A DNA stretch of 64,000 nt. It comes from Enterobacteriaceae endosymbiont of Plateumaris braccata. GTDB taxonomy: Bacteria; Pseudomonadota; Gammaproteobacteria; Enterobacterales; Enterobacteriaceae. Positions 1-9,986 of this stretch are shown here, in pieces. The stretch lies in contig NZ_CP046232.1 in assembly GCF_012563325.1 (NCBI RefSeq), forward strand, positions 390,065-454,064, in the 5' to 3' direction. The notes under the pieces were generated by a model that did not search any database, was not told the DNA's origin, and saw nothing but the letters and a program-made list of their open reading frames with translations. A program made the translations under genes and the position numbers. Each line of letters begins with the position of its first letter. Position 1 is the stretch's first letter.

Positions 1-75
1 CGATGCCGCTCGACTTGCATGTGTTAAGCTTGCCGCCAGCGTTCAATCTGAGCCATGATCAAACTCTTCAATTAA
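1..75 (-). rRNA. rrs: 16S ribosomal RNA, 5' end only (runs off the left edge)
   Basis: Read on the minus strand, the segment is the classic bacterial 16S start: TTGAAGAGTTTGATCATGGC, then the conserved CTCAG, ATTGAACGCTGGCGGCAAGC and CTTAACACATGCAAGTCGA blocks. Only about 75 nucleotides lie inside the window. The mature 5' end is placed near 75 by analogy with E. coli and is uncertain by a few bases. The gene directly upstream is murI, as at E. coli rrnB, so this is the ancestral rrnB position. The much higher G+C than in the flanks fits rRNA constraint. Confidence 0.95.
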
Positions 76-148
76 AACACAAAAATTAAATAAAACAAAA
101 AAAGTTAAATTTAATTTTTTATTTAAAATAAATTTATAAAATAACAAA

Positions 149-198
149 ACTCTTATAAAAGAGTGCCCTTAAAAATTTTTTATATATTGTTAAAGAAC
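149..198 (-). promoter_or_regulatory. rRNA leader with boxA-like antitermination element
   Basis: On the minus strand, positions 198-187 read GTTCTTTAACAA. This is very close to the enterobacterial rrn boxA (TGCTCTTTAACAA), which nucleates the NusB/S10 antitermination complex. Further downstream, 149-164 is a small perfect hairpin (ACTCTT-ataa-AAGAGT) in the precursor leader. Location between promoter and 16S is exactly as expected for rrn leaders. The sequence match and position are seen directly; function is inferred. Confidence 0.7.
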
Positions 199-223
199 TA
201 TATTAGATAAAGCATTAATCTGT

Positions 224-251
224 ATCTTACATCTAAATTCTAAAGAGTCAA
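224..251 (-). promoter_or_regulatory. rrn P2-like sigma-70 promoter
   Basis: On the minus strand a -35 box TTGACT (251-246) and a -10 box TAAGAT (229-224) are separated by 16 bases. The stretch TTGACTCTTTAG is nearly the same as the E. coli rrnB P2 start (TTGACTCTGTAG). It lies just after the murI stop codon and reads toward 16S. An upstream P1 would have to lie within the 3' part of murI, and I could not identify one there. Confidence 0.6.
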
Positions 252-278
252 GAATTTTTTACAAAATTAATAATAATT

Positions 279-1100
279 TTAATTTATTTTAATTTTTTTA
301 AAAAAATTAAATCCTTGACTAATTAAATATTTTTTTATTTTTTTTATTTTTACTGTATATTTTGTATATAGAATTATATTTTTTTGTGTATTAAATAAAA
401 ATTTGTTTTTTGTTATAATTTTTTTTATTTTAGATAGTATATAAATACTAGAATCTAAAAATTTAATATTTTTAGGTAAAATTTTTTTTAACTCATCAAG
501 AATTAAAGGAAAGTGAGTACAACCTAATATTATAGTATCTGGAAAAATTTTTAAATTATACCAAGGTTGAAATATTTTTTTAATTTTTTTTAAAGATATA
601 TTTAATCCTTGTATTTTTTTTTCAGATAAAAAAACTAATTCTTGAGAAGATAAAACTTCTATAATACAATTTTGACGAAAATCTTCAATTTTATTTTTTA
701 CATAATAATTTTCTAATGTTGTTTTTGTTGCAATAATACCAATTACACCATTATTTGTTATATTAATAGAATCTTTTATAACTGGAGTAACTCCTATTAT
801 TGGAAAAGAAAAATAATTTTGTATTATAGGAATACTAGAAACACTGGCTGTGTTACATGCTATTATTGCTAATGAAATATAATAATGATATGAAATTTTT
901 TTTAATATTTTTACACAACGTTTATAAATATAATTTTTAGATTTTATTCCATAAGGAAAAAATTTATTATCTAATAAATATATGAAATGTATTTCAGGAA
1001 ATATTTTTTTTATTTGACTATATACTGATATTCCACCTACTCCTGAATCAAAAATAAAAATTGTTATTTTACACTTAAAATGTAATAATTTATTATTCAT
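279..1100 (-). CDS. murI: Glutamate racemase
   Basis: MurI interconverts L- and D-glutamate and supplies D-Glu for peptidoglycan stem peptides in the cytoplasm. The 273-residue protein carries the substrate-binding DSGVGG motif (residues 18-23) and both catalytic cysteine motifs, ACNTAS (C82) and GCTHFP (C194), so it should be active. The length is typical. The gene sits immediately upstream of the rRNA operon on the same strand, the E. coli murI-rrnB arrangement, and its 3' end abuts the rrn promoter. Together with murJ in this window it indicates that some cell-wall synthesis is retained. The N-terminus before the first strand is a few residues longer than strictly needed. Confidence 0.95.
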   Translation of the reverse strand: MNNKLLHFKCKITIFIFDSGVGGISVYSQIKKIFPEIHFIYLLDNKFFPYGIKSKNYIYKRCVKILKKISYHYYISLAIIACNTASVSSIPIIQNYFSFPIIGVTPVIKDSINITNNGVIGIIATKTTLENYYVKNKIEDFRQNCIIEVLSSQELVFLSEKKIQGLNISLKKIKKIFQPWYNLKIFPDTIILGCTHFPLILDELKKILPKNIKFLDSSIYILSKIKKIITKNKFLFNTQKNIILYTKYTVKIKKIKKYLISQGFNFFKKIKIN

Positions 1101-1286
1101 AATAAAATTTCTTTTTTTATAAATTCTAATTTTTAGTAAAAATCATAATAATTATTAATTTATATTTAAATAATTAAATATTTATTTTATTATGAATAAT
1201 ATATAAAATATAGAAAAAATTAATCAATTATTATTAACGTATACACAATTTTTATAATAACAAATATAATTTTATAAATTAAAATA

Positions 1287-2462
1287 ATGAAAAATCCAAT
1301 TTATTTAGATTATGCATCTACTACACCAGTAGATAAAAGAGTTTTAAAAAAAATGATGAAATATTTAACTATAGATGGAATTTTTGGTAATCCTTCTTCT
1401 AATTTACATATATTTGGATGGAATGCAGAAAAAGCAGTTGATATTGCTAGAAAAAATATAGCTAAATGTCTGGGATGTCATGATAATGAAATTATATTTA
1501 CATCTACAGCAAGTGAATCTATTAATATAGCAATAAAATCTATAATTAATTGTTTTAAAAAACATAAAAAACATATTATTACTACTACAATAGAACATAA
1601 ATCTGTGATAGAAACATGTGTTTATTTAGAAAAAATTGGATTTTATGTTACATATCTAAAACCATCTAAAAATGGTTTAATAAACTTAAATAAATTAAAA
1701 AAAATAATTAATGAAAAAACAATTTTAGTTTCTATTATGCATGTTAATAATGAAATTGGAGTAATTCAAAATATATCGAAAATAGGTAAAATATGTCATG
1801 ATAAAAATATAATTTATCATGTTGATGCAACACAAAGTATAGGAAAATATCCATTTAATTTAAAAAATATGAATATTGATTTAATGTCATTTTCTGCACA
1901 TAAATTTTACGGTCCTAAGGGAATAGGAGCTTTATATATTAGTAAAAAAAAATCTAATGTTTTTTTAAAAACTTTTATCCATGGAGGTGGACAAGAACAA
2001 AATATACGTTCAGGCACTTTAGCAGTTCACCAAATAATTGGTATGTCAGAAGCATTACTTATATCTATTAATGAAATGGAAAAAGATAGGATAAAAATCC
2101 AAAATTTAAAAAATTATTTATGGAATAATATAAAACATATAAAAGGAATATTTTATAATGGAGATTACTTACATAGTTCACCTTACATAATTAATATAGG
2201 TATAAAAAATATATTGAATAAATTACTTATCATAGAAATGAAAAATATTGCTATTTCTCTTTCATCAGCATGTACATCTTATTATTCTCAATCTTCATAT
2301 GTATTAAAATCAATAGGATTAACAAATGAATTAATTAAAAATTCTATACGTATTTCTTTAGGTAGATTTACTACTAAAAAAGAAATTGATTATACTATTT
2401 ATAAGTTACATAAATCAATAAATAAAATAATATATAATAAAAATAATTTTTTTATTAATTAG
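1287..2462 (+). CDS. iscS: Cysteine desulfurase IscS
   Basis: This PLP-dependent class V aminotransferase removes sulfur from L-cysteine as an enzyme persulfide. The 391 residues align with E. coli IscS: the start YLDYASTTPVD, the PLP lysine K206 in SAHKFYGPKG and the active-site loop SSACTS with C329. IscS is preferred over SufS because of this loop and because sufS is separately present. There is no iscU, iscA, hscBA or fdx beside it, so it is an orphan here. A role in tRNA thiolation through MnmA/TusA-type acceptors, with Suf building clusters, is an inference. No clear Shine-Dalgarno sequence precedes the ATG. It is divergent from murI. Confidence 0.93.
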   Translation: MKNPIYLDYASTTPVDKRVLKKMMKYLTIDGIFGNPSSNLHIFGWNAEKAVDIARKNIAKCLGCHDNEIIFTSTASESINIAIKSIINCFKKHKKHIITTTIEHKSVIETCVYLEKIGFYVTYLKPSKNGLINLNKLKKIINEKTILVSIMHVNNEIGVIQNISKIGKICHDKNIIYHVDATQSIGKYPFNLKNMNIDLMSFSAHKFYGPKGIGALYISKKKSNVFLKTFIHGGGQEQNIRSGTLAVHQIIGMSEALLISINEMEKDRIKIQNLKNYLWNNIKHIKGIFYNGDYLHSSPYIINIGIKNILNKLLIIEMKNIAISLSSACTSYYSQSSYVLKSIGLTNELIKNSIRISLGRFTTKKEIDYTIYKLHKSINKIIYNKNNFFIN

Positions 2463-2520
2463 AATTTTATTTTTTAATTAAATTAAACTTATTAATATTT
2501 ATATATATTACAATAATATA

Positions 2521-3933
2521 TTATATTATATGAACAGAAATAGTATTAGTTGTTCCACTAGGCACTAAAGCTCCGGAAACCATAACAATAACATCTCCTA
2601 TAACAGCATATTTACTAGATAAAGCAACTTTTTTACCTATATGATAAAAATCATCTGTGGATAATATTTTTTTTACTAATTTAGGTATTATACCTTTACT
2701 TAATATCAATTGTTTAGAAGTTCTAATATTAGTTGTTAAAGCTAAAATCATAGCTTTAGGAAAATATTTTCTTACTGATTTTGCAGATTTTCCTAATTCT
2801 GTAGCTACAATTATTAAAGGTGCTTCTAATTTTTCTGATATTTCTACAGCACTACGACATATTGCATCAGTAATACTCATTTCTATAGATTTTTCATAAA
2901 AGTTTATTCTATTATTCATAGTTATATCTGTTCTTTCACAAATATTAGACATAATAGCAACAGATTCTAAAGGATATTTTCCTTTAGCACTTTCTCCAGA
3001 CAACATAACAGCATCAGTACCATCTAAAATAGCATTAGCTACATCTCCAGCTTCTGCTCTGGTAGGACGAGGATTTTTAATCATAGAATCTAACATTTGA
3101 GTTGCAGTTATTACTACTTTACCAAAAAAATTACATTTATTAATCATCATTTTTTGAGCAAAAATTACGTCTTCTACAGGTATTTCTACCCCTAAGTCTC
3201 CTCTCGCTACCATAATACCATCAGAAACATTTAAAATATCATCAAAATTATTTAAACCTTCTTGATTTTCAATTTTAGCTATAACTTGAATATTTTCCCC
3301 TTTATTTTTTTTTAAAAAATTTTTAATTTCTAATATATCTTCTTTTTTTCTTATAAACGAAGCAGCAATGTAATCTATATTATTTTTACATGCAAATATT
3401 AAATCATCTTTATCTTTTTCTGATAAAGATGGTAATTTAGTAGATATTCCCGGTAAATTAATTCCTTTGTTTTCTGATAATTTACCACTATTTAATACTT
3501 CACAAATAATATTATTATTATCTATATTTAATACTTTCATTTCTATGAGACCATCGTCTACAAGTATTTTATTTCCTATATTAAGATCAAATATTAAATT
3601 AGGATATGTTATAGCTACACAATGATTATCACCAATAATAGATTGATCTGTAGTTAAAATAAATTTTTGTCCTGATTTTAGATATACATCTACACCTTTT
3701 TTAAGTTTTATAGTACGAATTTCTGGTCCTTTAGTATCTAATAATATTGCTGCAGTTTGTCCTGTTATATTAATAATTTTTCTTAAATTTATAATACGTT
3801 TTTCATGATCTTTATGATTACCATGAGAAAAATTTAATCTCATAACATTCATACCTAAATTTAATAATTTAGACAATATTTGTCTAGATTCAGAACTAGG
3901 TCCAATAGTACATATTATTTTTGTTTTTTTCAT
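2521..3933 (-). CDS. pykF: Pyruvate kinase I
   Basis: Pyruvate kinase converts phosphoenolpyruvate and ADP to pyruvate and ATP, the last step of glycolysis. At 470 residues it has exactly the E. coli PykF length and aligns without large gaps from [12 protein letters not shown] to the C-terminal [13 protein letters not shown]. Active-site landmarks are visible: R32 in [19 protein letters not shown]220/E222 in KIENQEG and D246 in [12 protein letters not shown]. It lies downstream of sufE, as in E. coli, where ldtE and lpp intervene and are missing here. The synteny favours pykF over pykA. Confidence 0.96.
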   Translation of the reverse strand: MKKTKIICTIGPSSESRQILSKLLNLGMNVMRLNFSHGNHKDHEKRIINLRKIINITGQTAAILLDTKGPEIRTIKLKKGVDVYLKSGQKFILTTDQSIIGDNHCVAITYPNLIFDLNIGNKILVDDGLIEMKVLNIDNNNIICEVLNSGKLSENKGINLPGISTKLPSLSEKDKDDLIFACKNNIDYIAASFIRKKEDILEIKNFLKKNKGENIQVIAKIENQEGLNNFDDILNVSDGIMVARGDLGVEIPVEDVIFAQKMMINKCNFFGKVVITATQMLDSMIKNPRPTRAEAGDVANAILDGTDAVMLSGESAKGKYPLESVAIMSNICERTDITMNNRINFYEKSIEMSITDAICRSAVEISEKLEAPLIIVATELGKSAKSVRKYFPKAMILALTTNIRTSKQLILSKGIIPKLVKKILSTDDFYHIGKKVALSSKYAVIGDVIVMVSGALVPSGTTNTISVHII

Positions 3934-4024
3934 ATATTGCCTGTTTTTAAATATAAAAAAGTTAATTTTAAATTTTTAAAATATTATAAATAATAATATA
4001 TTATTAATATAATTAAACAAAAAA

Positions 4025-4453
4025 TTATTTATTAATTAATTCTATTATCTTTTTTTTTATAGTATTTATAATAACTTCTATTCCTTGTAATCTAGATAAA
4101 GATAGATATTTATCTAAGGATAACTTTTTAAAATATGATTGAATATTAAATTGAATAATTTCGTTATAAGTTTTATTATTATAAAATATAAAAATAATTG
4201 CTAATAAACCTTGTACTATAGAAGAATCGCTATATCCTTTAAATAATACGTGATTGTTCGAATCAATTTTTAAAGTTATCCAAACTTGACTTTGACATCC
4301 ATGAATTAAATTTTTTAAAGAATGATGTTTTTGAGAAAGAATTGAAATTCTATGTCCTAATTCTATTATATATAAATATCGTTCTTCCCAACTATTACAA
4401 CGTTTAAAATTAGTTTCTAATATATTTTTGTTAGGTAATATTTTTATAAACAT
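4025..4453 (-). CDS. sufE: Sulfur acceptor SufE
   Basis: SufE accepts persulfide sulfur from SufS and passes it to SufB during Fe-S cluster assembly. The 142-residue protein has the family length and the key sulfur-accepting cysteine C53 in the HGCQSQVW motif. It is the last gene of the sufABCDSE order, only two bases after the sufS stop codon, so translation is probably coupled. The sequence is otherwise diverged but without disruption. Confidence 0.94.
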   Translation of the reverse strand: MFIKILPNKNILETNFKRCNSWEERYLYIIELGHRISILSQKHHSLKNLIHGCQSQVWITLKIDSNNHVLFKGYSDSSIVQGLLAIIFIFYNNKTYNEIIQFNIQSYFKKLSLDKYLSLSRLQGIEVIINTIKKKIIELINK

Positions 4454-4455
4454 AA

Positions 4456-5688
4456 TTATTTAGTTAATAAATTATTTATATAGATCAATTTACTAATAAA
4501 AATATCTATTTCTTCAAAATTATTATATATAGAAAAAGATATTCTACACATAGATTTAACATTATAATATTTCATTAAAGGAATAGCACAATGATGTCCG
4601 GTACGTATTGCAATACCATATTCATCAAGAAAACATCCTACATCATAAGGATGACAATTTTTTAAATTAAAAGAAATAATACCTATTCTATTTTTTAGAG
4701 AATTATTACCAAAAATTTTAATATTTGGTATATTAGACATTTTTTTTAAAGCATATAACATTAAATTTTTATTATGATTTATAATATCTTTTATATTAAA
4801 TGATGTAAACCATGATAAAGCAGCACCTAATCCTATAATACCAGCAATATTAGGCGAACCTGCTTCAAATTTCCATGGTATTTTTTCCCAAATAGGAAAA
4901 TTATTACAATCAATGTTACTTATCATTCCACCTCCACCCTCCCAAGGAGATATTAATTCTAATATTTTTTTTTTACCATAAAGAATACCTATTCCTGTAG
5001 GTCCAAAAATTTTATGTCCTGAAAAAACAAAAAAATCACATCCAATATTCTGAACATTAACTATTTTATTTGTAACTGCTTGAGCACCATCTATTACTGT
5101 TAAAATATTTTTACTTTGAGCTAATTTTACTATTTTTTTTATAGGATTAATTATTCCTAATACATTAGAAATATAAGTAATGGATATTAATTTAGTTTTT
5201 TTATCTATTAAATTATAAATTTTTTTATAGTTTAATTCTCCATTTTTAGTTAATGGTATGATGTGTATATTAAATCCTATTTTTTTTGATATAATTTGCC
5301 ATGGAATAATATTAGAATGATGTTCCATTACTGATATAATAATATTATCTCCTGATAAAATATTATTTACACCCCAAGTATTTGCAATTAAATTAATTCC
5401 TTCTGTAGTACTTTTAGTAAAAATTATTTCTTCTGTTTTTTGTGCATTAATAAAAATAGCTACTTGACGACGTATCTTTTCCATAATATTAGTTGCTTTT
5501 ATACTTAATGTATGTGTACCTCTATGTACTGATGAATAATATTTAGTATAAAATTTATTTAATGAAGAAATAACTGATATTGGTTTATGTACAGTAGCAG
5601 CATTATCAAAATAAATAAAGTTATGCTTATTAACTTTATGTGATAAAATTGGAAATTGTTGCCTAATTTTTATTAAATTAAAATTCAT
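4456..5688 (-). CDS. sufS: Cysteine desulfurase SufS
   Basis: SufS is the group II cysteine desulfurase of the Suf pathway. It releases sulfur from cysteine and hands it to SufE. I place the start at the ATG giving MNFNLIKIRQQFP (410 residues), because E. coli SufS begins at the corresponding point. A reading frame 23 codons longer exists but adds no conserved sequence. Catalytic features are K226 (PLP) in SGHKIFGPTG and C367 in RTGHHCA. The chosen start overlaps the 3' end of sufD by 11 bases, consistent with translational coupling in the operon. Confidence 0.95.
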   Translation of the reverse strand: MNFNLIKIRQQFPILSHKVNKHNFIYFDNAATVHKPISVISSLNKFYTKYYSSVHRGTHTLSIKATNIMEKIRRQVAIFINAQKTEEIIFTKSTTEGINLIANTWGVNNILSGDNIIISVMEHHSNIIPWQIISKKIGFNIHIIPLTKNGELNYKKIYNLIDKKTKLISITYISNVLGIINPIKKIVKLAQSKNILTVIDGAQAVTNKIVNVQNIGCDFFVFSGHKIFGPTGIGILYGKKKILELISPWEGGGGMISNIDCNNFPIWEKIPWKFEAGSPNIAGIIGLGAALSWFTSFNIKDIINHNKNLMLYALKKMSNIPNIKIFGNNSLKNRIGIISFNLKNCHPYDVGCFLDEYGIAIRTGHHCAIPLMKYYNVKSMCRISFSIYNNFEEIDIFISKLIYINNLLTK

Positions 5689-6967
5689 TAAAAATATTCT
5701 CTGTAGAGAAATAATTTGATAAATATTTATATACTTCTTTTTTAAAATTATCATCACAAATATTTTGAATTAAGTCAACTAAGAATGCAAAAAGAAGTAT
5801 ATTATTAGATTTTTTAAAATCAATACCACGGGTTCTTAAAAAGAATAATTGATTATTGTCTATTTTACCAGAAAAAACACCATGTTTACATTTTACATCA
5901 TCATTATAAATATCTAATTTTGGTTGAATATTTATTTTTGAAAAATTATTGAGTAATAATCCACTATAATTCATTTGTCCATCTGTTTTTATAGCCAATG
6001 GATTAATTTTTAATAATCCTTTAAAATTTATAATAGAATTATCAGAAACTATTGCTTTATGAAGTTGATTACTATAACAATATTTTTTATTATGTTCTAA
6101 ATAACTATTAATATAAGAAATATTGTTTCCTTTTGATAAGGATAAACTTTTATAAGTTAATTTAGAATTGTTTCCATTAAATTGAAAATTATTATTTTGA
6201 TATATAATTCTGTTAGACATTAAAAAATCATATTTTGTAATATAACTATTATTTTTAAAAAAATAATCATGATTAGCAAAATAATAATTTTTTTTATCGC
6301 CAGTAATAAATTTATAATGTGTTAAATTTATATTATTACCTAAAATTAAAGTTGTATAAATATTATTAAAATAAGATTGATTAATATTGATATAATGTTC
6401 AAATATTTTAATAGATTTTATTTTCTGAATATTTATATAAACTCTATAATTTGACATATAAAAAAAATTTTTGGTATTATTATTACCTATATTAATATAT
6501 ATTAAATAAAGTGGTTTTATATCACTAATATTATTTAAATTTACATCAATAAAAATGATTTCTTTAGATAAAGATTCTGATAAATGAGTAAAAATATTAT
6601 GTTTAATAAAAATATTTTGATAATTTAAAATATTAATTTTATTAATAGTTATTTTATAAAATATATTATCTATATCACTTATATTTTTATTCAATTTTCC
6701 ATTTATAAAATATAAAAAAACAGCATCTATTTGAAAAGTAAAATTTACTAAATCTTTTTTTAAAAATTCTCTTGTTAAAGGAATTTTAAATAATTTATTA
6801 TTAATAATATTTAAATATGTATTTTTTTTTACATATGTTGGATCATGTAATAAATTTTTTAATTTTAACCAATGATTTTCTGAATTTTTTGAAAAGTATT
6901 TTTGTTTATGTAATTGATATATATAATTTAATTGTTTTAATAAATTATTACTCATTAAGCCAACCAT
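5678..6967 (-). CDS. sufD: SufD, subunit of the SufBCD scaffold
   Basis: SufD pairs with SufB and the SufC ATPase in the complex on which Fe-S clusters form. The protein is 429 residues (E. coli 423). Its N-terminal half is very diverged and Lys/Asn/Ile-rich. The C-terminal beta-helix end is recognisable, including the KCKHG segment with the functionally important histidine, DNNQLFFLRTRGI, and a final helical tail. The start overlaps sufC by 20 bases, and the gene lies in the conserved B-C-D-S order. Confidence 0.93.
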   Translation of the reverse strand: MVGLMSNNLLKQLNYIYQLHKQKYFSKNSENHWLKLKNLLHDPTYVKKNTYLNIINNKLFKIPLTREFLKKDLVNFTFQIDAVFLYFINGKLNKNISDIDNIFYKITINKINILNYQNIFIKHNIFTHLSESLSKEIIFIDVNLNNISDIKPLYLIYINIGNNNTKNFFYMSNYRVYINIQKIKSIKIFEHYININQSYFNNIYTTLILGNNINLTHYKFITGDKKNYYFANHDYFFKNNSYITKYDFLMSNRIIYQNNNFQFNGNNSKLTYKSLSLSKGNNISYINSYLEHNKKYCYSNQLHKAIVSDNSIINFKGLLKINPLAIKTDGQMNYSGLLLNNFSKINIQPKLDIYNDDVKCKHGVFSGKIDNNQLFFLRTRGIDFKKSNNILLFAFLVDLIQNICDDNFKKEVYKYLSNYFSTENIFNEF

Positions 6968-7688
6968 AGCCTTGATCCTCTAATTGTTTAACTAGTGTAA
7001 AATCACTAGATTTCACAATCTTATTATTATAAAGTATATGTACATAATCTGGTTTAACATAATCTAAAATACGACGATAATGAGTAATAATAATAAATGA
7101 TCTAGTTTTAGATCTCATAATATTTATTATTTTTGAAACTTTTTTTAATGCATCAATATCTAAACCTGAATCGATTTCATCTAAAATACATAATTTTGGT
7201 TCTAAAATTAACATTTGTAATACATCATTAATTTTTTTTTCACCACCAGAAAAACCCACGTTGACAAAACGTTTAAGAAAATTTTTTTTTATATTTAACA
7301 TTTTTATTTTTTCGTGAATTAAATCTTGAAATTCAAATCTATCTAATAAAGATAATCCATTATATTTTCTTATTTCATTTAATGATGTATATAAAAATAA
7401 ATTATTAGTTACTCCTGGTATTTCAGGAGGATATTGAAAAGATACAAAAATACCTTCTCTTGCTCTTATTTCAGGATTCATATTTAATAAATTTTTTTTT
7501 TTGAAAATTATCTCTCCTTTAGAAATCATATACTCTTTTTTTCCTACTAAAATATATGATAAAGTACTTTTTCCTGATCCATTAGGACCCATTATAGCAT
7601 GAATTTCACCAGAATTAATTTTTAGATTAAGTCTATCTAATATTACTTTATTATTTATATGTACATGAAGATTTTTTATTTTTAACAT
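6948..7688 (-). CDS. sufC: SufC, ATPase of the Fe-S assembly complex
   Basis: SufC is an ABC-type ATPase that is soluble and drives the SufBCD scaffold rather than transport. The 246 residues contain Walker A GPNGSGKST (34-42), signature SGGEKK (147-152), Walker B ending in D170-E171 and the switch histidine H203, so ATP hydrolysis should be intact. The length matches E. coli SufC (248). It follows sufB after a 32-base gap and overlaps sufD. Confidence 0.97.
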   Translation of the reverse strand: MLKIKNLHVHINNKVILDRLNLKINSGEIHAIMGPNGSGKSTLSYILVGKKEYMISKGEIIFKKKNLLNMNPEIRAREGIFVSFQYPPEIPGVTNNLFLYTSLNEIRKYNGLSLLDRFEFQDLIHEKIKMLNIKKNFLKRFVNVGFSGGEKKINDVLQMLILEPKLCILDEIDSGLDIDALKKVSKIINIMRSKTRSFIIITHYRRILDYVKPDYVHILYNNKIVKSSDFTLVKQLEDQGYGWLNE

Positions 7689-7720
7689 AATTTATTTAAA
7701 TAATATTTAATTAAAAAATT

Positions 7721-9190
7721 TTAACCAATACTTTTTTCTAAATTAATTGATAATAGTTTTTGTGCTTCTATAGCAAATTCTAAAGGAAATTTAATAAAAA
7801 TATCTTTACAAAATCCATTAATAATCATAGAAATAGCATTATCCATATTAATACCCCTTTGTAAACAAAAAAATATTTGATCTTCTCCAATTTTAGAAGT
7901 TGTAGCTTCATGTTCAACTTGTGATGTATTATTAGCAATTTTTAAATTAGGATATGTATGAGTACTACATTTTGAACCTATTAAAATAGAATCACATTGA
8001 GTAAAATTACGTGAATAATTTGATTTTTGATTAATTTTCACTAAACTTCTATAAGTATTTTTACTATTTTCAGTAGAAATGCTTTTAGATATAATTGTGG
8101 ATTTTGTTTTTTTTCCAATATGAATCATTTTAGTTCCAGTATCAGCTTGTTGATAACCATTTGTTAAAGAAATTGAAAAAAATTCACCAATAGAGTAATC
8201 TCCTTTTAAAATAACACTAGGATATTTCCATGTAATAGCAGATCCTGTTTCTGATTGAGTCCATGACATTTTGCTATAATTTCCTTTACATATTGCTCTT
8301 TTAGTAACAAAATTTAAAATCCCTCCTGAATTTTTATTGCCTGAAAACCAATTTTGTACAGTAGAATATTTTACTTTAGCATTTTTTAATAATATTACTT
8401 CTACAACAGCAGCATGTAATTGATAATTATGTCTTATAGGAGCAGAACATCCTTCTATGTAATTTACACTGCTATTTTCATCTGCAATTAAAATAGTACG
8501 TTCAAATTGCCCAATATTTTTTTCATTAATACGAAAATAAGTAGACAATTCTATAGGACAATTTACATTTTTAGGTATATATATAAATGTTCCATCAGAA
8601 GCTACAGCTGCGTTTAAAGATGCAAAAAAATTATCATTAGCAGAAACAACTGTACCTAAATACTTTTTAACTAAATCAGGATAATTTTGAATAGCACTAT
8701 TTAAAGAACAAAAAATTATTCCTTTTTGAAATAATTTATCTTTATGAGTTGTAATAACAGATACTGAATCAAATATTCCATCAACAGCTATATTTTTATT
8801 ATTGATAGGAATCTTTAATTTATTAAAAGTATCTGATACAGCATTTGTAAAATATTTATTTTTATTAATATTGGGATTTATATTTAATGTATTATTATTT
8901 TTAATAGATAAAGGTGCAGAATAATAAATATAATTTTGATAATTTAATTTATCAAAATTTCCATTTAACCAATGTGGTTCTTTGCTATTTTTCCAAAAAT
9001 TATATCCTTTTAATCTAAAATCTAACATCCATTTAGGTTCATTACGAATTTTAGATATTTTTTTAATTATATTTTTATTAATTCCTGGTATTAATTGTTC
9101 ATTTTTTAAATTTGTAGAAAAACCTTCTTTATAAAGAGATTTTTTTTTATTAAAAAATTTAATTTTATTTTCTATATTATTATTTTGCAT
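7721..9190 (-). CDS. sufB: SufB, Fe-S scaffold protein
   Basis: SufB is the main scaffold on which sulfur from SufE and iron are combined into clusters. The 489-residue protein (E. coli 495) is well conserved in its C-terminal half. Visible features are the cysteine in the KRAICKGNYSKMSW stretch, the QQADTGTKMIHIGK segment, FTQCDS with its conserved cysteine and HEATTSKIGEDQ. All suggest full function. It follows sufA by 11 bases in the sufABCDSE operon. Confidence 0.97.
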   Translation of the reverse strand: MQNNNIENKIKFFNKKKSLYKEGFSTNLKNEQLIPGINKNIIKKISKIRNEPKWMLDFRLKGYNFWKNSKEPHWLNGNFDKLNYQNYIYYSAPLSIKNNNTLNINPNINKNKYFTNAVSDTFNKLKIPINNKNIAVDGIFDSVSVITTHKDKLFQKGIIFCSLNSAIQNYPDLVKKYLGTVVSANDNFFASLNAAVASDGTFIYIPKNVNCPIELSTYFRINEKNIGQFERTILIADENSSVNYIEGCSAPIRHNYQLHAAVVEVILLKNAKVKYSTVQNWFSGNKNSGGILNFVTKRAICKGNYSKMSWTQSETGSAITWKYPSVILKGDYSIGEFFSISLTNGYQQADTGTKMIHIGKKTKSTIISKSISTENSKNTYRSLVKINQKSNYSRNFTQCDSILIGSKCSTHTYPNLKIANNTSQVEHEATTSKIGEDQIFFCLQRGINMDNAISMIINGFCKDIFIKFPLEFAIEAQKLLSINLEKSIG

Positions 9191-9201
9191 AGTAAATTTC
9201 T

Positions 9202-9585
9202 TTAATGTTTAATATTAAAACTTTCTCCACAACCACAAGATTTTTTGATTTTAGTATTATAATATTTAAAATATTCTTTAAAATCTTCTTGAATAAAATC
9301 TATTATTGTTCCATCTATAAAAATAATGTCTATTCTTTTTATATATATATAGATATTATTATATTGAAAAATTAAATCATTTTTAAAAGGCTTTGTTATT
9401 AATTCAATTTTATATTTAAAACCAAAACAACCTGTTTTTTTTAAAATTAATCTAATACCATTAATAGTAGGATATTTTTTTATTATTTTATTAATTTGTA
9501 ATAATGAATTATTAGTTAAAAAAATTCCTTTCCAAGATTCTTTACAAAAAAAATGTATTAATTTCTTTTTGAACATAATTACCAT
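9202..9585 (-). CDS. sufA: SufA, A-type Fe-S carrier
   Basis: SufA receives clusters from SufBCD and delivers them to target apoproteins. It is 127 residues with the three cysteines of A-type carriers: one in the TGCFGFKY motif and two in the C-terminal CGCGESF motif. This is the promoter-proximal gene of the suf operon. A second in-frame ATG three codons in (9576) could be the true start; conservation does not decide. No OxyR, IscR or Fur site was recognised in the AT-rich upstream region. Confidence 0.93.
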   Translation of the reverse strand: MVIMFKKKLIHFFCKESWKGIFLTNNSLLQINKIIKKYPTINGIRLILKKTGCFGFKYKIELITKPFKNDLIFQYNNIYIYIKRIDIIFIDGTIIDFIQEDFKEYFKYYNTKIKKSCGCGESFNIKH

Positions 9586-9986
9586 CCAAAAAATAATGAA
9601 TTATATTATTAAAAATATAATTTATTTAAAATGTTTAATTTTAATTAATATTATTTAATCAAATTATATAAAACACAAAAAAATTAATTATTAAAAATAT
9701 TTAAATTATTTTAATAATAATTTTTATTATAATAAAATATAAATTTTATTAATATATAATATAATTATTCATAATTACTTTTAAATAAATATTTTTTCAA
9801 TTATAAATAAATAATTAATAATAATTAAGTTAAAGTTAAATCATATAATATATAATTATTATATATTAATTATATTGTTTATTATAAATAATATTTATTA
9901 AATATATTTTTTTATAAGATATAATGTTTTTTTTACTATTGATAATTATTGTTATATAATTTTCTGATATATTAAATTAATAAAAA
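9586..9986. other. Intergenic region without recognisable gene
   Basis: About 400 bases between the start of sufA and the stop of murJ are almost entirely A and T, with no open frame of coding character, no tRNA-like folding and no repeats beyond low complexity. It should contain the suf promoter. It probably marks genes lost between suf and murJ, eroded beyond recognition. Confidence 0.7.
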
